DNA of 64,000 bases from Bacillus sp. S/N-304-OC-R1 (lineage in GTDB: Bacteria; Bacillota; Bacilli; Bacillales; Cytobacillaceae): assembly GCF_019749375.1 (NCBI RefSeq), contig NZ_JACWFE010000025.1:1-64000 (forward strand), read 5' to 3'. The translations under genes and the position numbers were made by a program. Positions within the stretch are counted from its first letter, which is position 1, and every line of letters begins with the position of its first letter. Positions 16,302-25,434 of this stretch are shown piece after piece. The notes beneath the pieces are model-generated. The model made no database searches and was not told where the DNA came from. It saw only the letters and a program-made list of their open reading frames with translations.

Positions 16302-18086
16302 ATGTCAAATCAAACAGATAACCTAATTAAAGGTGGAAGCTTTTTAATCGAAGATATCTCCTATGATCGTGTTTTCACACCGGAGGATTACACAGATGAG
16401 CACAAAATGATTGCCAAAACCACTGAGGAATTTGTTATTAATGAAGTGCTTCCTGAAGTAGAACATTTGGAAAATCATGAATTTGACCGCTCAGTAAAAT
16501 TATTGAAGCAGGCTGGCGAGCTTGGGCTGCTAGGTGCGGACATTCCGGAAGAATACGGCGGTTTAGCACTAGATAAAGTAAGCTCAGCCCTTATTGCTGA
16601 AAAAATGGCTCGTGCCGGCGGATTCTCTATTTCTCATGGCGCTCATGTTGGGATCGGTTCGCTTCCAATTGTTTTATTCGGAACAGAAGAGCAAAGGCAG
16701 CAGTACTTACCAGTACTAGCAACTGGAGAAAAGCTTGCTGCCTACGCATTAACAGAGCCGGGCTCAGGCTCCGACGCGCTTGGAGCGAGAACGACAGCAA
16801 AGTTAAATGCAGAAGGCACGCATTATGTTTTAAATGGTGAAAAACAATGGATTACAAACGCAGGGTTCGCAGATGTTTTCGTTGTGTACGCAAAGGTTGA
16901 TGGTGAGCATTTTTCAGCTTTCATCGTTGAAAGAGAATTTCCTGGAGTATCAGTAGGTGCTGAAGAAAAGAAAATGGGCATTAAAAGTTCTTCAACTCGT
17001 ACGTTAATTCTGGAGGATGCTCTTGTCCCAAAAGAAAATTTATTAGGAGAATTAGGCAGAGGCCATATTATTGCCTTCAATATTCTTAATATCGGACGTT
17101 ATAAATTAGGAGTAGGCGCAGTTGGCGGATCTAAGCGTGCATTTGAAATTACAGTTCAATATGCAAATCAGCGTCAGCAATTTAAAACGCCAATCGCCCA
17201 ATTCAATTTAACGAAAGAAAAATTCGGTACATTGGCTTCAAAGATTTATGCGGCTGAAAGCTCTGTTTACCGTACAGTTGGCTTATTTGAAGATCGTATG
17301 AGCAAATTATCAGAAGAAGAAGTAAAGGATGGCAAGGAAGTAGCAAAATCGATTGCAGAATACGCAATTGAGTGTTCTTTAAATAAATTCTTCTCAACAG
17401 AAGTCCTTGACCATGTAGTTGATGAAGGTGTACAAATCCATGGTGGTTATGGATTCATGGCTGAATACGAAATCGAAAGAGCGTACCGCGATTCACGTAT
17501 AAACCGCATCTTTGAAGGAACAAATGAAATTAATCGCTTATTAGTTCCTGGCACATATATCCGCAAGGCTTTCAAGGGAGAGCTTCCATTATTCGAAAAA
17601 GCAATGGCACTGCAAGAGGAATTAATGATGCTTATGCCGGAAGAGCCTGGTGACGAACCACTTGCACAAGAAAAATATCTTGTGAAAAATGCTAAGAAAA
17701 TCGGATTGCTAGCTGCAGGACTAGCTGCACAAAAATATGGCAAGGCCCTAGAAAAAGAGCAAGAGGTTTTAGTTAATATTGCAGACATTATTTCAAATGC
17801 TTATGCAATGGAATCTGCCGTTCTTCGAACAGAGAAGGCAATCCAAAAAGATGGTCTAGAAAAGAGCAAGCAAAAGCTTCTTTATACACAAATCTTCTGT
17901 CAAGAAGCATTCAACAAAATTGAGCAGGATGCTAAAGAAACACTAGTTGCTGTTGAAACAGGCGATGCTTTAAGAATGATGATCTCTGCATTACGCAAGT
18001 TTACACGCCACACGCCAATTAACGTTATCGCGAAAAAGCGTGAAGCAGCTGATAAGATCATTGACGCTGAACGTTTTGTTCTATAA
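16302..18086 (+). CDS. fadE: Acyl-CoA dehydrogenase
   Basis: About 594 residues, FAD-dependent, catalysing the first oxidation of acyl-CoA. Motifs: YALTEPGSGSDALGA around residue 150, IQIHGGYGFMAEYEIER around 380 and RINRIFEGTNEINR around 405. The length exceeds the usual 380 residues because of a helical C-terminal extension (after about 430), as in very-long-chain dehydrogenases. ATG 16302 is chosen over an ATG at 16287 because GGAGG lies between them. An unusual 26-bp tandem repeat precedes it. Third gene of the fad operon. Confidence 0.93.
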   Translation: MSNQTDNLIKGGSFLIEDISYDRVFTPEDYTDEHKMIAKTTEEFVINEVLPEVEHLENHEFDRSVKLLKQAGELGLLGADIPEEYGGLALDKVSSALIAEKMARAGGFSISHGAHVGIGSLPIVLFGTEEQRQQYLPVLATGEKLAAYALTEPGSGSDALGARTTAKLNAEGTHYVLNGEKQWITNAGFADVFVVYAKVDGEHFSAFIVEREFPGVSVGAEEKKMGIKSSSTRTLILEDALVPKENLLGELGRGHIIAFNILNIGRYKLGVGAVGGSKRAFEITVQYANQRQQFKTPIAQFNLTKEKFGTLASKIYAAESSVYRTVGLFEDRMSKLSEEEVKDGKEVAKSIAEYAIECSLNKFFSTEVLDHVVDEGVQIHGGYGFMAEYEIERAYRDSRINRIFEGTNEINRLLVPGTYIRKAFKGELPLFEKAMALQEELMMLMPEEPGDEPLAQEKYLVKNAKKIGLLAAGLAAQKYGKALEKEQEVLVNIADIISNAYAMESAVLRTEKAIQKDGLEKSKQKLLYTQIFCQEAFNKIEQDAKETLVAVETGDALRMMISALRKFTRHTPINVIAKKREAADKIIDAERFVL

Positions 18087-18098
18087 TGATTAATTATA

Positions 18099-18139
18099 AG
18101 GGTCTGGTATGATGCGAATTGGCATCATTGCCAGACCCT
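18099..18139. terminator. Hairpin after the fad operon
   Basis: A long stem, AGGGTCTGG with CCAGACCCT plus an inner ATGATGC/GCATCAT stem. There is no T-run behind it, so it may stabilise the 3' end rather than terminate. Confidence 0.5.
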
Positions 18140-18257
18140 ATGTAAGTTCACAGTATTAACAAAAAATATTTTTTCATTTTAGCAGGACTATGGTGAAAAG
18201 TGTCGAATCCATGTTGATAGCAGATGTTAGGTTTTACGAAAAAAATATGTTAATATT

Positions 18258-18273
18258 TGATTGATTTCAATCA
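18258..18273. promoter_or_regulatory. Perfect inverted repeat upstream of yusI
   Basis: TGATTGA-TT-TCAATCA, a 7-2-7 palindrome about 45 bases before the yusI start. Could be an operator; the regulator is unknown. Confidence 0.35.
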
Positions 18274-18288
18274 TGATTTGGAAGAATA

Positions 18289-18308
18289 AAGCGGAAGCGC
18301 CTAATCAG
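18289..18308. repeat. Dispersed repeat, short remnant B
   Basis: AAGCGGAAGCGCCTAATCAG matches one end of the dispersed palindrome family (AAGCGCCT core). It abuts the ribosome binding site of yusI, so only a fragment remains. Confidence 0.55.
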
Positions 18309-18319
18309 GTGGTGAAAAA

Positions 18320-18676
18320 ATGGCACTCACTTTTTATTGGTATCCAAAATGTGGTACTTGCCGAAATGCGAAGAAGTGGCTAGATGAACAAGGGCTTACT
18401 TATGAGGCTGTACATATTGCTGAAAATCCGCCTTCCCGCAGCGAACTAGAGGATCTTTACAAAAAAAGCGGTTTGGATATAAAAAAATTCTTTAATACGA
18501 GCGGTATGAAATATCGTGAACTTGGATTAAAGGATAAGGTCAAAACGTCTTCAGATGATGAATTGCTTGATTTGCTGGCTACTGATGGAATGTTGATAAA
18601 GCGGCCAATTTTAACAGATGGCAAGAAAGTCACAGTTGGATTCAAGGAAGAGGATTATGAAAAATCGTGGCTTTAA
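18320..18676 (+). CDS. yusI: ArsC/Spx family protein YusI
   Basis: A 118-residue thioredoxin-fold protein of the ArsC/Spx family. The N-terminal YPKCGTCRNAKKWL has a CxxC redox pair, and the middle block KKFFNTSGMKYRELGLKDK is typical. The Arg of arsenate reductases in the (K)RPILT region is present. It could be a thiol reductase rather than a regulator, because it lacks the conserved RNA polymerase-binding features of Spx that I would expect; this is tentative. Starts 9 bases after GGTGG. It precedes gcvH as in B. subtilis. Confidence 0.88.
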   Translation: MALTFYWYPKCGTCRNAKKWLDEQGLTYEAVHIAENPPSRSELEDLYKKSGLDIKKFFNTSGMKYRELGLKDKVKTSSDDELLDLLATDGMLIKRPILTDGKKVTVGFKEEDYEKSWL

Positions 18677-18769
18677 TAAAAAAGGATTGAAAAAGATCGT
18701 CCTTTTTGCCATGATGAAGGAAGAGATCGAATTTACGATCAATTTAGAAAGAATAATGGAGGGGTTATA

Positions 18770-19153
18770 ATGAACACACCAAAAGAATTGCGTTATTCAG
18801 AAGAGCATGAGTGGGTAAAAACAGAAGGCGAGCAAGTACGTATTGGTATTACTGACTTTGCTCAATCTGAGCTTGGAGATATCGTATTCGTTGAACTGCC
18901 AGAGGTAGGCGACGAGGTAACTGCGGACGAGCCTTTCGGAAGCGTAGAATCTGTTAAAACAGTTTCTGAACTTTATTCACCAGTAAGCGGTAAGGTTGTC
19001 GCTGTTAACGAAGATTTAAGCGATAATCCTGAATTCGTAAACGAATCTCCATATGAAAAAGCATGGATGATTGTTGTTGAGCTTTCTGACGCTAGCGAGT
19101 TAGATAAGTTAATGACTGCTGAACAATACGAAGAAATGGTAAAAGAAGACTAA
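18770..19153 (+). CDS. gcvH: Glycine cleavage system H protein
   Basis: A 127-residue lipoyl-carrier. The lipoyl-lysine is in [18 protein letters not shown] (about residue 63). GcvH carries the aminomethyl group between the P, T and L proteins. In Firmicutes it is also the substrate on which octanoyl and lipoyl groups are assembled before transfer by LipL, so it links functionally to lipA in this window. The other gcv genes are not here. Start follows TGGAGGGG. Confidence 0.95.
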   Translation: MNTPKELRYSEEHEWVKTEGEQVRIGITDFAQSELGDIVFVELPEVGDEVTADEPFGSVESVKTVSELYSPVSGKVVAVNEDLSDNPEFVNESPYEKAWMIVVELSDASELDKLMTAEQYEEMVKED

Positions 19154-19204
19154 TTAATTTCATACCGCAAATGGACATTTTACATAAGTCTATTGCTAAT
19201 CAGT

Positions 19205-19240
19205 GAAGGAAGTCTCTGTTCAAGGGACTTCCTTTCTTTC
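19205..19240 (+). terminator. Terminator after gcvH
   Basis: GAAGGAAGTC pairs with GACTTCCTTTC, followed by a T-rich tail. Confidence 0.75.
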
Positions 19241-19308
19241 GTCTTAATATATCTAAATAATAATTCCTCTATAGGGGGAACACTATAAACAGATCCTCTC
19301 ATGAAAGG

Positions 19309-19557
19309 ATGAGTATTGTGGTGTTAAAACAACAGAAAATAGATATAACAGACCGTGTAGTGGGAAAGCTAAAAAATGGAGAGATTGAACTTTACTTAGA
19401 AAACGAAAAAATTGGTAACATCCAGTTACCCGAAGGTTTTTCGATACAAATGGATCATCATTACGAAACGGATCAGCAAAAAATATATCAACATGTAACG
19501 ACGACAGAGCATCCCCATGCCAAATATACTGATTGTGATGAGGGAGGCTGGTGCTAA
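19309..19557 (+). CDS. yusG: YusG family protein (DUF2553)
   Basis: An 82-residue soluble protein ending CDEGGWC. I recognise it by position and sequence as YusG-like; its function is unknown. ATG 19309 overlaps the GAAAGG site, so the real start may be the GTG at 19318 or 19321, giving about 78 residues. Confidence 0.75.
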   Translation: MSIVVLKQQKIDITDRVVGKLKNGEIELYLENEKIGNIQLPEGFSIQMDHHYETDQQKIYQHVTTTEHPHAKYTDCDEGGWC

Positions 19558-19559
19558 TA

Positions 19560-19591
19560 AACAGCGGAGGGCTTTCCGCTGTTTATTTTTT
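19560..19591 (+). terminator. Terminator after yusG
   Basis: AACAGCGGA pairs with TCCGCTGTT, followed by TATTTTTTAT. Confidence 0.85.
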
Positions 19592-19748
19592 ATCCCCAAT
19601 TATAAAAAATGTGAAAAACTACAAATAAATAATAAAGCAGGAGATCAACACTTATGTTAAGAATATTGAATATGGTATGGTAAAAGAAATACTTCTTTTC
19701 AAATAATAGCCCTTTGGGCAAAACGACAACTCTGTTCAGGTGATGAAT

Positions 19749-20105
19749 ATGAATGAGGCAGTGACGGAAAAGGTCATTATTGTGGAAGGTACGACAGATA
19801 AGAGAAAGGTGCAAGCCATTGTAAGTGAGCCTGTTGAGATTATTTGCACGAATGGAACCATTGGAGTCACAAAACTAGATGAATTAATTGATATGCTTTA
19901 TGATAAAGATGTTTTTATTTTAGTCGATGCTGATGCAGCAGGTGAAAAACTCAGGAAACAATTTAAAAGGGAGTTTCCAGAGGCAGAGCACCTATATATT
20001 GATCGCATGTATCGAGAGGTGGCTACAGCACCGGAGCACCACTTAGCAACCGTACTTTTAGCAGCAAATATCGACGTGTATACAGAGTTTTTAGATAAAG
20101 GATGA
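19749..20105 (+). CDS. yusF: Toprim-domain protein YusF
   Basis: About 118 residues forming a single Toprim domain: IIVEGTTDKRKVQAI at the N-terminus holds the catalytic Glu, and VFILVDADAAGEKLRKQF holds the DxD pair. Similar to the Toprim part of primases and of RNase M5, but alone and small, so it may be a nuclease-like or primase-like protein; its role is unknown. ATG 19749 has the best spacing from AGGTGA; GTG 19740 is an alternative. It is followed 6 bases later by yusE. Confidence 0.85.
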   Translation: MNEAVTEKVIIVEGTTDKRKVQAIVSEPVEIICTNGTIGVTKLDELIDMLYDKDVFILVDADAAGEKLRKQFKREFPEAEHLYIDRMYREVATAPEHHLATVLLAANIDVYTEFLDKG

Positions 20106-20111
20106 GAGTCT

Positions 20112-20420
20112 TTGAAGGATTGGTCACTAGAGGGAATTGACAATATTTTTCAAGAGAACAGAGCTGGATTGTTATATTTATATACTCCTTTATGCGGAAC
20201 TTGCCAAGTGGCTGGTAAGATGCTAGCAGTCATTGAAGAGCTTGTTTCTGAACTGCCAATTGGGAAAGCTGATTTAAACTATATACCCGATTTGGCTGAG
20301 AGGCTTGGGGTAGAAAGTGTTCCATGCCTTATTATGTTTAAAGATGGCCATATTCAGGATAAAATTTACGCTTTTCACTCCGTTCCCTACCTATTAGATA
20401 AAATTAAAAGTACTCTTTAA
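20112..20420 (+). CDS. yusE: Thioredoxin-like protein YusE
   Basis: A 102-residue thioredoxin-fold protein with the redox motif LCGTC (about residue 30) and cis-Pro region VESVPCLIMFKDG. The active site CGTC differs from the thioredoxin CGPC. Probably a cytoplasmic thiol-disulfide protein. TTG is the start. It forms a two-gene unit with yusF and ends at a terminator. Confidence 0.85.
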   Translation: MKDWSLEGIDNIFQENRAGLLYLYTPLCGTCQVAGKMLAVIEELVSELPIGKADLNYIPDLAERLGVESVPCLIMFKDGHIQDKIYAFHSVPYLLDKIKSTL

Positions 20421-20421
20421 G

Positions 20422-20450
20422 AATGTCAGGAAATCAGTCCTGGCATTTTT
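20422..20450 (+). terminator. Terminator after yusE
   Basis: AATGTCAGGA pairs with TCCTGGCATT (one G:U), followed by TTTTT. Confidence 0.85.
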
Positions 20451-20559
20451 GCTTGCATTTAAATAACTGACGAATAATTCAATACTTTTATATTTACAAG
20501 TGCTTCCATATAAAGGTATTATGTTTAGGGATACGAAATAATTCTAAGGAGAAGCATCA

Positions 20560-21831
20560 ATGGCATTTTATAAAGAGTGGGCAAACCAGATAAAAGGCTA
20601 TAACCACAACATTAAGCAAGCCATTTTAGCAAATGTCTATACACAAATTGGCTTTGGTATTTTTATGGTTATTTATAATTTCTATATTCGCGAGCTTGGT
20701 TTTACAGAAATAATAAACGGGCAGGTTATTTCGCTGACTGCACTTGCTACTGCTTTAATACTTGTTCCTGCGGGTATCATAAGTGATAGGGCAGGGCGAA
20801 AAAAAGCCATGCTGATTGGCGCAGTTACGACGGGAATTGTTTTATTATTCAGAAGTGTTATTGAGGTTCAATCTCTTTTGCTGCTGTTTGCATTTCTTAC
20901 TGGCTTGACATCTGCTTTTCTTCAAGTGTCCGGAATCCCATGGCTTGCTGAAAATTCAACACCTGAACAGCGGGTACATTTATTTAGCATCCATTTTGCT
21001 GTTATGACAGGTGCTAATGTAATTGGAAATTTAAGTGGAGGTATATTGACTGACCTATTTACGCTATTCACCTCGCCATTAAACAGCATTCGAATCACTC
21101 TTCTTATTGGTGGTGTGTTTTTCCTTATTGGGGTCATTCCGATCACACGATTTAAGGAGACAAAACCATCCCCTACACAAGAACGTAAGCTTAAAAAGGC
21201 ATCCTTTAATAAGATGTTTTTTAAAAATGATAGTTTTAAAATGATCTTTCTCTTTGCTTTTGCCCAGTTATTAATAGGGGTGGGGGCAGGATTAGTCATT
21301 CCATATCTTAATCTATATTTTGCTGACCGATTTTTAGCATCAAATTCAGTTATTGGTTTTATTATTTCTATGGGGCAGGCTGCCACCGCAGTTGCGATGA
21401 TCATAGGGCCGATGGTTGTTAGAAAGGTTGGAGAGGTGAGAGCTGTCGTCATTCTTCAGCTGCTGTCACTGCCATTTCTCCTTCTTACTGCATATACAGA
21501 GAATCTTTGGCTTGCCGCAGTTGGATTTTTATTTAGACAGGCACTTATGAATGCAGGCAACCCTATTCAAATGTCACTTATGATGTCAAAGGTTGATGAC
21601 TCCATGAAAGGGCTCGCAAACTCAATTAATCAGATGGTGTTTAACGTTGGCTGGGCAACAATGGGGCCCGTTTCAACCGGAATCGTTATAAAGTATGGGG
21701 CTTATTGGGGCTACGCACTTGTGTTTTCGATTACGGCTTCCTTATACTTAATAGGATCAGTCTATTTCTATTTAGTATTTAGAAACCATAATAAGACAAA
21801 AAGAGCGGCATCGGCCATTAAAGCAGTTTGA
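20560..21831 (+). CDS. MFS transporter
   Basis: A 423-residue major facilitator protein with about twelve transmembrane helices and a central loop near residue 205 (KETKPSPTQERKLKKASF). The loop between helices 2 and 3 has the family motif GIISDRAGRKKAMLIGA. Substrate is unknown; drug or metabolite efflux is possible. A single gene with its own terminator (21869-21906). I do not remember this gene at this place in B. subtilis, so it may be a lineage-specific insertion between yusE and yusD. Confidence 0.88.
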   Translation: MAFYKEWANQIKGYNHNIKQAILANVYTQIGFGIFMVIYNFYIRELGFTEIINGQVISLTALATALILVPAGIISDRAGRKKAMLIGAVTTGIVLLFRSVIEVQSLLLLFAFLTGLTSAFLQVSGIPWLAENSTPEQRVHLFSIHFAVMTGANVIGNLSGGILTDLFTLFTSPLNSIRITLLIGGVFFLIGVIPITRFKETKPSPTQERKLKKASFNKMFFKNDSFKMIFLFAFAQLLIGVGAGLVIPYLNLYFADRFLASNSVIGFIISMGQAATAVAMIIGPMVVRKVGEVRAVVILQLLSLPFLLLTAYTENLWLAAVGFLFRQALMNAGNPIQMSLMMSKVDDSMKGLANSINQMVFNVGWATMGPVSTGIVIKYGAYWGYALVFSITASLYLIGSVYFYLVFRNHNKTKRAASAIKAV

Positions 21832-21868
21832 TTTTTGAAAAATAAAGACATATTTCTCGGGAAATGAA

Positions 21869-21906
21869 AGGCAATGCTGAAAAAAGTCGAGGCATTGTCT
21901 TTTTAT
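21869..21906 (+). terminator. Terminator after the MFS gene
   Basis: AGGCAATGC pairs with GCATTGTCT (one G:U), followed by TTTTATT. Confidence 0.8.
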
Positions 21907-22004
21907 TGTGTTTTTTATGTCGAACATAAATAGAAGGAGTGCAAGTAATTTTGTTGAATGTAGTTATTGGAAAGAAATCATAGAAAGATTTTGAGGTGAA
22001 GAAA

Positions 22005-22334
22005 GTGCATAATATGGCTTCGGAATTTCTAGAGGAAGTAAACAAGAAATCACATATTAAGAGGTTAATACAGGAAGCTTCTTTTTTAATTTGCCTTAAG
22101 GCTGGGAATGAAGAAATTCCTTTTGAAATTCGAGGAGGCAATATTTTTATCCATTCTGCAGATCAAAATTCAACCTATGATGCGATTATTTCAGGCTCAT
22201 TAGAAAGCATAAATATTATTTTAACCGGTGGAGAAAAGTTAAGAGAAGCAATGAAATGGAAAAAGGTTTCTGTTGAAACTACTTTTCGAAAGTTGCTTCT
22301 TTTAGAGTCTCTCTTTTATCTTTGTAAAAAGTAA
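22005..22334 (+). CDS. yusD: YusD-like small protein, SCP2-like
   Basis: About 109 residues. The pattern of a predicted alpha/beta fold with FLICLKAGNEEIPFEIRGG and YDAIISGSLESINIILTGG resembles the sterol-carrier (SCP2) domain, a small lipid or acyl-CoA binding fold. Position before the methionine genes matches yusD. GTG at 22005 is placed 6 bases after GAGGTG and is preferred to GTG 21996 or ATG 22014. Function is not known. Confidence 0.65.
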   Translation: MHNMASEFLEEVNKKSHIKRLIQEASFLICLKAGNEEIPFEIRGGNIFIHSADQNSTYDAIISGSLESINIILTGGEKLREAMKWKKVSVETTFRKLLLLESLFYLCKK

Positions 22335-22365
22335 ATTATTTAGTCTGAAATTTCTAAAATAACTG

Positions 22366-22394
22366 TTGACTGCCTAAAATCTATATGATAGTAT
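22366..22394 (+). promoter_or_regulatory. Promoter of the first S-box unit
   Basis: TTGACT at 22366-22371, 17 bases, TAGTAT at 22389-22394, about 32 bases before the riboswitch. Confidence 0.55.
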
Positions 22395-22425
22395 CACTTT
22401 AATAACTTAAGTAACCTAACTAAAT

Positions 22426-22569
22426 ATTCTTATCAAGAGAGGTGGAGGGACTGGCCCTACGAAGCCCGGCAACCGGTATTTTACGCGGTGCTAATTCCAG
22501 CAGAGTATTTTGACTCTGGCAGATAAGAAGAGATGATATCATCCCTCTTCTTAGTGAAGAGGGTTTTTT
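22426..22569 (+). promoter_or_regulatory. SAM-I (S-box) riboswitch with terminator
   Basis: The invariant S-box blocks are present: P1 TCTTATC (22427) with GATAAGA, then AAGAGAGGTGGAGGGA, the GCCCGGCAACC block, and GGTGCTAATTCC. The expression platform is the intrinsic terminator CCCTCTTC / GAAGAGGG followed by TTTTTT (22543-22569). SAM binding should terminate transcription ahead of the sulfhydrylase gene. Confidence 0.97.
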
Positions 22570-22644
22570 CAACTCTTCTTTTATAAAAAATAGCAGTAAA
22601 TCAACAATTAAGCAGATGGATTGCATAAAAAAGGAGAGATGAAA

Positions 22645-23961
22645 ATGTCAGAAAAACAAAAGAACTACCGATTTGAAACATTAGGTGTACATGGCGGCCT
22701 GCAGCCCGATCCTGTGACTGGAGCTAGAGCTGTGCCTATATACCAAAATAATGCTTACCAATTTAAGAATACAGAACATGCAGCTAATTTATTTGGTTTA
22801 AAGGAAAATGGCTATATCTACACACGTATTCACAATCCTACTGTTACAGTTTTTGAAGAAAGAGTTGCATTATTAGAAGGCGGAGTTGGAGCATTAGCAG
22901 TGTCCAGCGGGATGGCAGCTATTACATTAGCAATATTAAATATTGCTGAAGCTGGAGATGAAATCGTCGCAGCCTCTAACCTTTATGGCGGAACGTATAA
23001 TTTATTTGCTGTTACCCTTCCAAAATACGGAATTCAAGTGAAGTTTGTCGATCCAGAAGATCCGGAAAGCTTCCGAAGTGCTATTACAGAGAAAACGAAA
23101 GCTGTATTCGCAGAAACGATTGGAAACCCTAGTTTAAAGGTTTTAGATATTGAAAAGGTAGCAGAAATTGCACATGAAAACGGAGTTCCTCTTTTGATTG
23201 ACAATACATTTGCGACTCCATATTTATGCAGACCAATTGAACATGGAGCTGATATTGTTATCCATTCTGCAACAAAGTGGCTGTTAGGAAACGGTACAAC
23301 TCTTGGTGGGATTATTGTAGATGGTGGAAAATTTGACTGGAATTCTCCAAAATTCCCTGGCTTCACTGAGCCAGATCCAAGCTATAATAACCTTGTTTAT
23401 AGTGAGGCATTGGGACCAGTTGCTTATATTATTAAAGCGAGGGTACAGCTATTAAGAGATTTAGGTCCTGCACTAAGTCCGCAAAATGCTTTCCAATTTA
23501 CTCTTGGTCTAGAAACGCTTCATGTTCGAATGAAGGAGCATATTGCTAATACAAAGAGAGTAGTAGAATATTTGGAATCTCATCCAGCTGTGAACTGGGT
23601 TTTATATCCAGGAAATGAAAATCACCCTGACAAAGCATTAGCAGATAAATATTTGCCAAAAGGAGCAGGGTCTGTCGTAGTATTTGGCATTGCTGGTGGA
23701 AGAGAAGCTGGAGCGAAGTTTATTAATAGTCTAGAGCTATGGGCTCATGTAGCCAATGTGGGAGATGCTAAGAGCCTAGTGATCCACCCTGCTAGCACAA
23801 CTCATCAGCAGTTAGATTCTGAGGGGCTAAAAGCAGCCGGAGTTCCTGAGGATTTAGTTCGTCTATCGATTGGCATAGAAAATGTAGATGACTTGATTGA
23901 AGATCTAGAGCAGGCCATTGAATCAGCAACAGGGATAACCTCATTATCTGTTAATGCATAA
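22645..23961 (+). CDS. metY: O-acetylhomoserine aminocarboxypropyltransferase/sulfhydrylase
   Basis: About 438 residues, a PLP enzyme of the Cys/Met metabolism family. It makes homocysteine from O-acetylhomoserine and sulfide (direct sulfhydrylation). ETLGVHGG starts the fold; the PLP lysine is in [18 protein letters not shown] (about residue 211). The length near 430 and this GNGT region separate it from the shorter cystathionine gamma-synthases. The symbol is used for the activity; cysteine synthesis via O-acetylserine is a possible side activity. ATG 22645 has the correct spacing to AAGGAG; the frame is open from TTG 22621. Directly under the S-box. Confidence 0.9.
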   Translation: MSEKQKNYRFETLGVHGGLQPDPVTGARAVPIYQNNAYQFKNTEHAANLFGLKENGYIYTRIHNPTVTVFEERVALLEGGVGALAVSSGMAAITLAILNIAEAGDEIVAASNLYGGTYNLFAVTLPKYGIQVKFVDPEDPESFRSAITEKTKAVFAETIGNPSLKVLDIEKVAEIAHENGVPLLIDNTFATPYLCRPIEHGADIVIHSATKWLLGNGTTLGGIIVDGGKFDWNSPKFPGFTEPDPSYNNLVYSEALGPVAYIIKARVQLLRDLGPALSPQNAFQFTLGLETLHVRMKEHIANTKRVVEYLESHPAVNWVLYPGNENHPDKALADKYLPKGAGSVVVFGIAGGREAGAKFINSLELWAHVANVGDAKSLVIHPASTTHQQLDSEGLKAAGVPEDLVRLSIGIENVDDLIEDLEQAIESATGITSLSVNA

Positions 23962-24001
23962 AACGAATTCGAAGTAAATTGAGTGTTCCAATTTTTTACC
24001 G

Positions 24002-24030
24002 TTGACCCCTCTTTATATCCGTGTTACGAT
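24002..24030 (+). promoter_or_regulatory. Promoter of the metNPQ unit
   Basis: TTGACC at 24002-24007, 17 bases, TACGAT at 24025-24030, about 60 bases before the second S-box. No clear terminator separates it from metY. Confidence 0.6.
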
Positions 24031-24090
24031 ATCAATCGTGAATAACAATGCTTAAATAGATTAAAGTGTTAATTGAATATAGATGTCAAG

Positions 24091-24250
24091 CTCTTATCAA
24101 GAGAGGTGGAGGGATGTGCCCGATGAAACCCGGCAACCGTCAGTAAATGAAATGGTGCCAATTCACACAAAGCATTAATTGTTTTGGAAGATGAGGGAAA
24201 GGATCAACAAAAGTATGCCTTTCTGCTCATAACAGAAAGGCATTTTTTTT
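24091..24250 (+). promoter_or_regulatory. SAM-I (S-box) riboswitch upstream of metNPQ
   Basis: P1 CTCTTATC pairs with GATGAGGG through two G:U pairs. AAGAGAGGTGGAGGGA, the ACCCGGCAACC block and GGTGCCAATTC are present. The terminator is ATGCCTTTCTG / CAGAAAGGCAT followed by eight T (24215-24250). It should turn off methionine import when SAM is abundant. Confidence 0.97.
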
Positions 24251-24402
24251 CGCTATTAATAGTAAATAATAGTAGGAATGGACCGAAACACAAAATCCTT
24301 GCCATCTATATATCAATAGATACGAATAAGAAAAGAATGAATGGGCATATTTAATTCTTCTTATAATATAAAAATAGGATGTAAAGAGGGTGAAGCAAAA
24401 AA

Positions 24403-25434
24403 ATGATCTCGATTAAAAATGTAAAGAAGATATATCCGTCTAAGCAAGGAGAGGTACTTGCCGTTGAGGATGTTAATTTAGAGATAAATGAAGGAGAAAT
24501 TTTCGGGGTAATTGGTTATAGCGGAGCAGGAAAAAGTACCCTAATTCGAATGTTAAATGGACTCGAAATTCCTTCAAGCGGGTCAGTTGTTGTTGCTAAT
24601 AATGAAGTTTCACATATAAAAGGAAATAGCTTGAGAAAGGCAAGACAGGATATTAGCATGATATTCCAGCATTTTAACTTGCTTTGGTCGAGAACTGTAA
24701 GACAGAATATAGCATTTCCTCTTGAAATAGCAGGTGTACCGAAAGCGGAAAGACTAAAACGGGTTGATGAGCTCATTAAGCTAGTTGGATTAGAAGGAAG
24801 AGAAAATGCATATCCATCTCAGCTTAGCGGCGGGCAAAAACAGCGCGTCGGTATTGCTAGAGCGCTAGCAAACAATCCAAAGGTTCTATTATGTGATGAA
24901 GCAACATCTGCACTGGATCCAGAAACTACTAATTCCATTCTTGAATTATTGGTTGATATTAATAAGCGCTTAGGATTAACAATCGTTCTAATCACACATG
25001 AAATGAACGTTATTCGTAAAATTTGCCATAGAGTTGCTGTAATGGAAAGCGGAAGGATTGTTGAGCTAGGACCAGTTATTGATGTATTCAAAAATCCTCA
25101 GCAACAAATCACAAAGCGATTTGTAAATCAAATTACAGAATCAGATCCTGAAGAAACGAAGGAAATTATTGATCAAATTACTCAATTATATCCACACGGA
25201 AAAATCGTTCAATTGAGCTTTGTAGGTGACTCTGTTGAACAGCCGTTAATTACGAATTTGATTCGGGACTTTCATATTACTGTAAATATTCTTCATGGGA
25301 AAATTTCGCAAACTCAAAATGGCTCCTATGGAACATTATATATTCACTTAGACGGTGAGAAATCAGAGATTGCAAGAGCAATAGAATTCATCAAGTCCAA
25401 GCATGTTGGAGTGGAGGTGATTTCGAATGCTTAA
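24403..25434 (+). CDS. metN: Methionine ABC transporter ATP-binding protein
   Basis: A 343-residue ATPase with Walker A GYSGAGKST (about residue 36), signature LSGGQKQRVG (about 141), Walker B VLLCDEATSALDPE and switch His in ITHEMNV. The C-terminal 75 residues are a NIL/ACT-like domain that in MetNI transporters binds methionine and gives trans-inhibition. Regulated by the upstream S-box. The stop overlaps metP by 8 bases. Confidence 0.95.
   Translation: MISIKNVKKIYPSKQGEVLAVEDVNLEINEGEIFGVIGYSGAGKSTLIRMLNGLEIPSSGSVVVANNEVSHIKGNSLRKARQDISMIFQHFNLLWSRTVRQNIAFPLEIAGVPKAERLKRVDELIKLVGLEGRENAYPSQLSGGQKQRVGIARALANNPKVLLCDEATSALDPETTNSILELLVDINKRLGLTIVLITHEMNVIRKICHRVAVMESGRIVELGPVIDVFKNPQQQITKRFVNQITESDPEETKEIIDQITQLYPHGKIVQLSFVGDSVEQPLITNLIRDFHITVNILHGKISQTQNGSYGTLYIHLDGEKSEIARAIEFIKSKHVGVEVISNA

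Noticed and set aside
18099-18139. A second full copy of the dispersed repeat after fadE
   Set aside because: The stem sequence is unrelated to the repeat ends; it is an independent hairpin.
20922-21452. 176-codon minus-strand frame inside the MFS gene
   Set aside because: Antisense shadow; composition is that of the reverse complement of membrane helices.
22426-24250. T-box leaders for the methionine genes
   Set aside because: The conserved T-box sequence (AGGGTGGNACCGCG type) is absent, while all S-box blocks are present.
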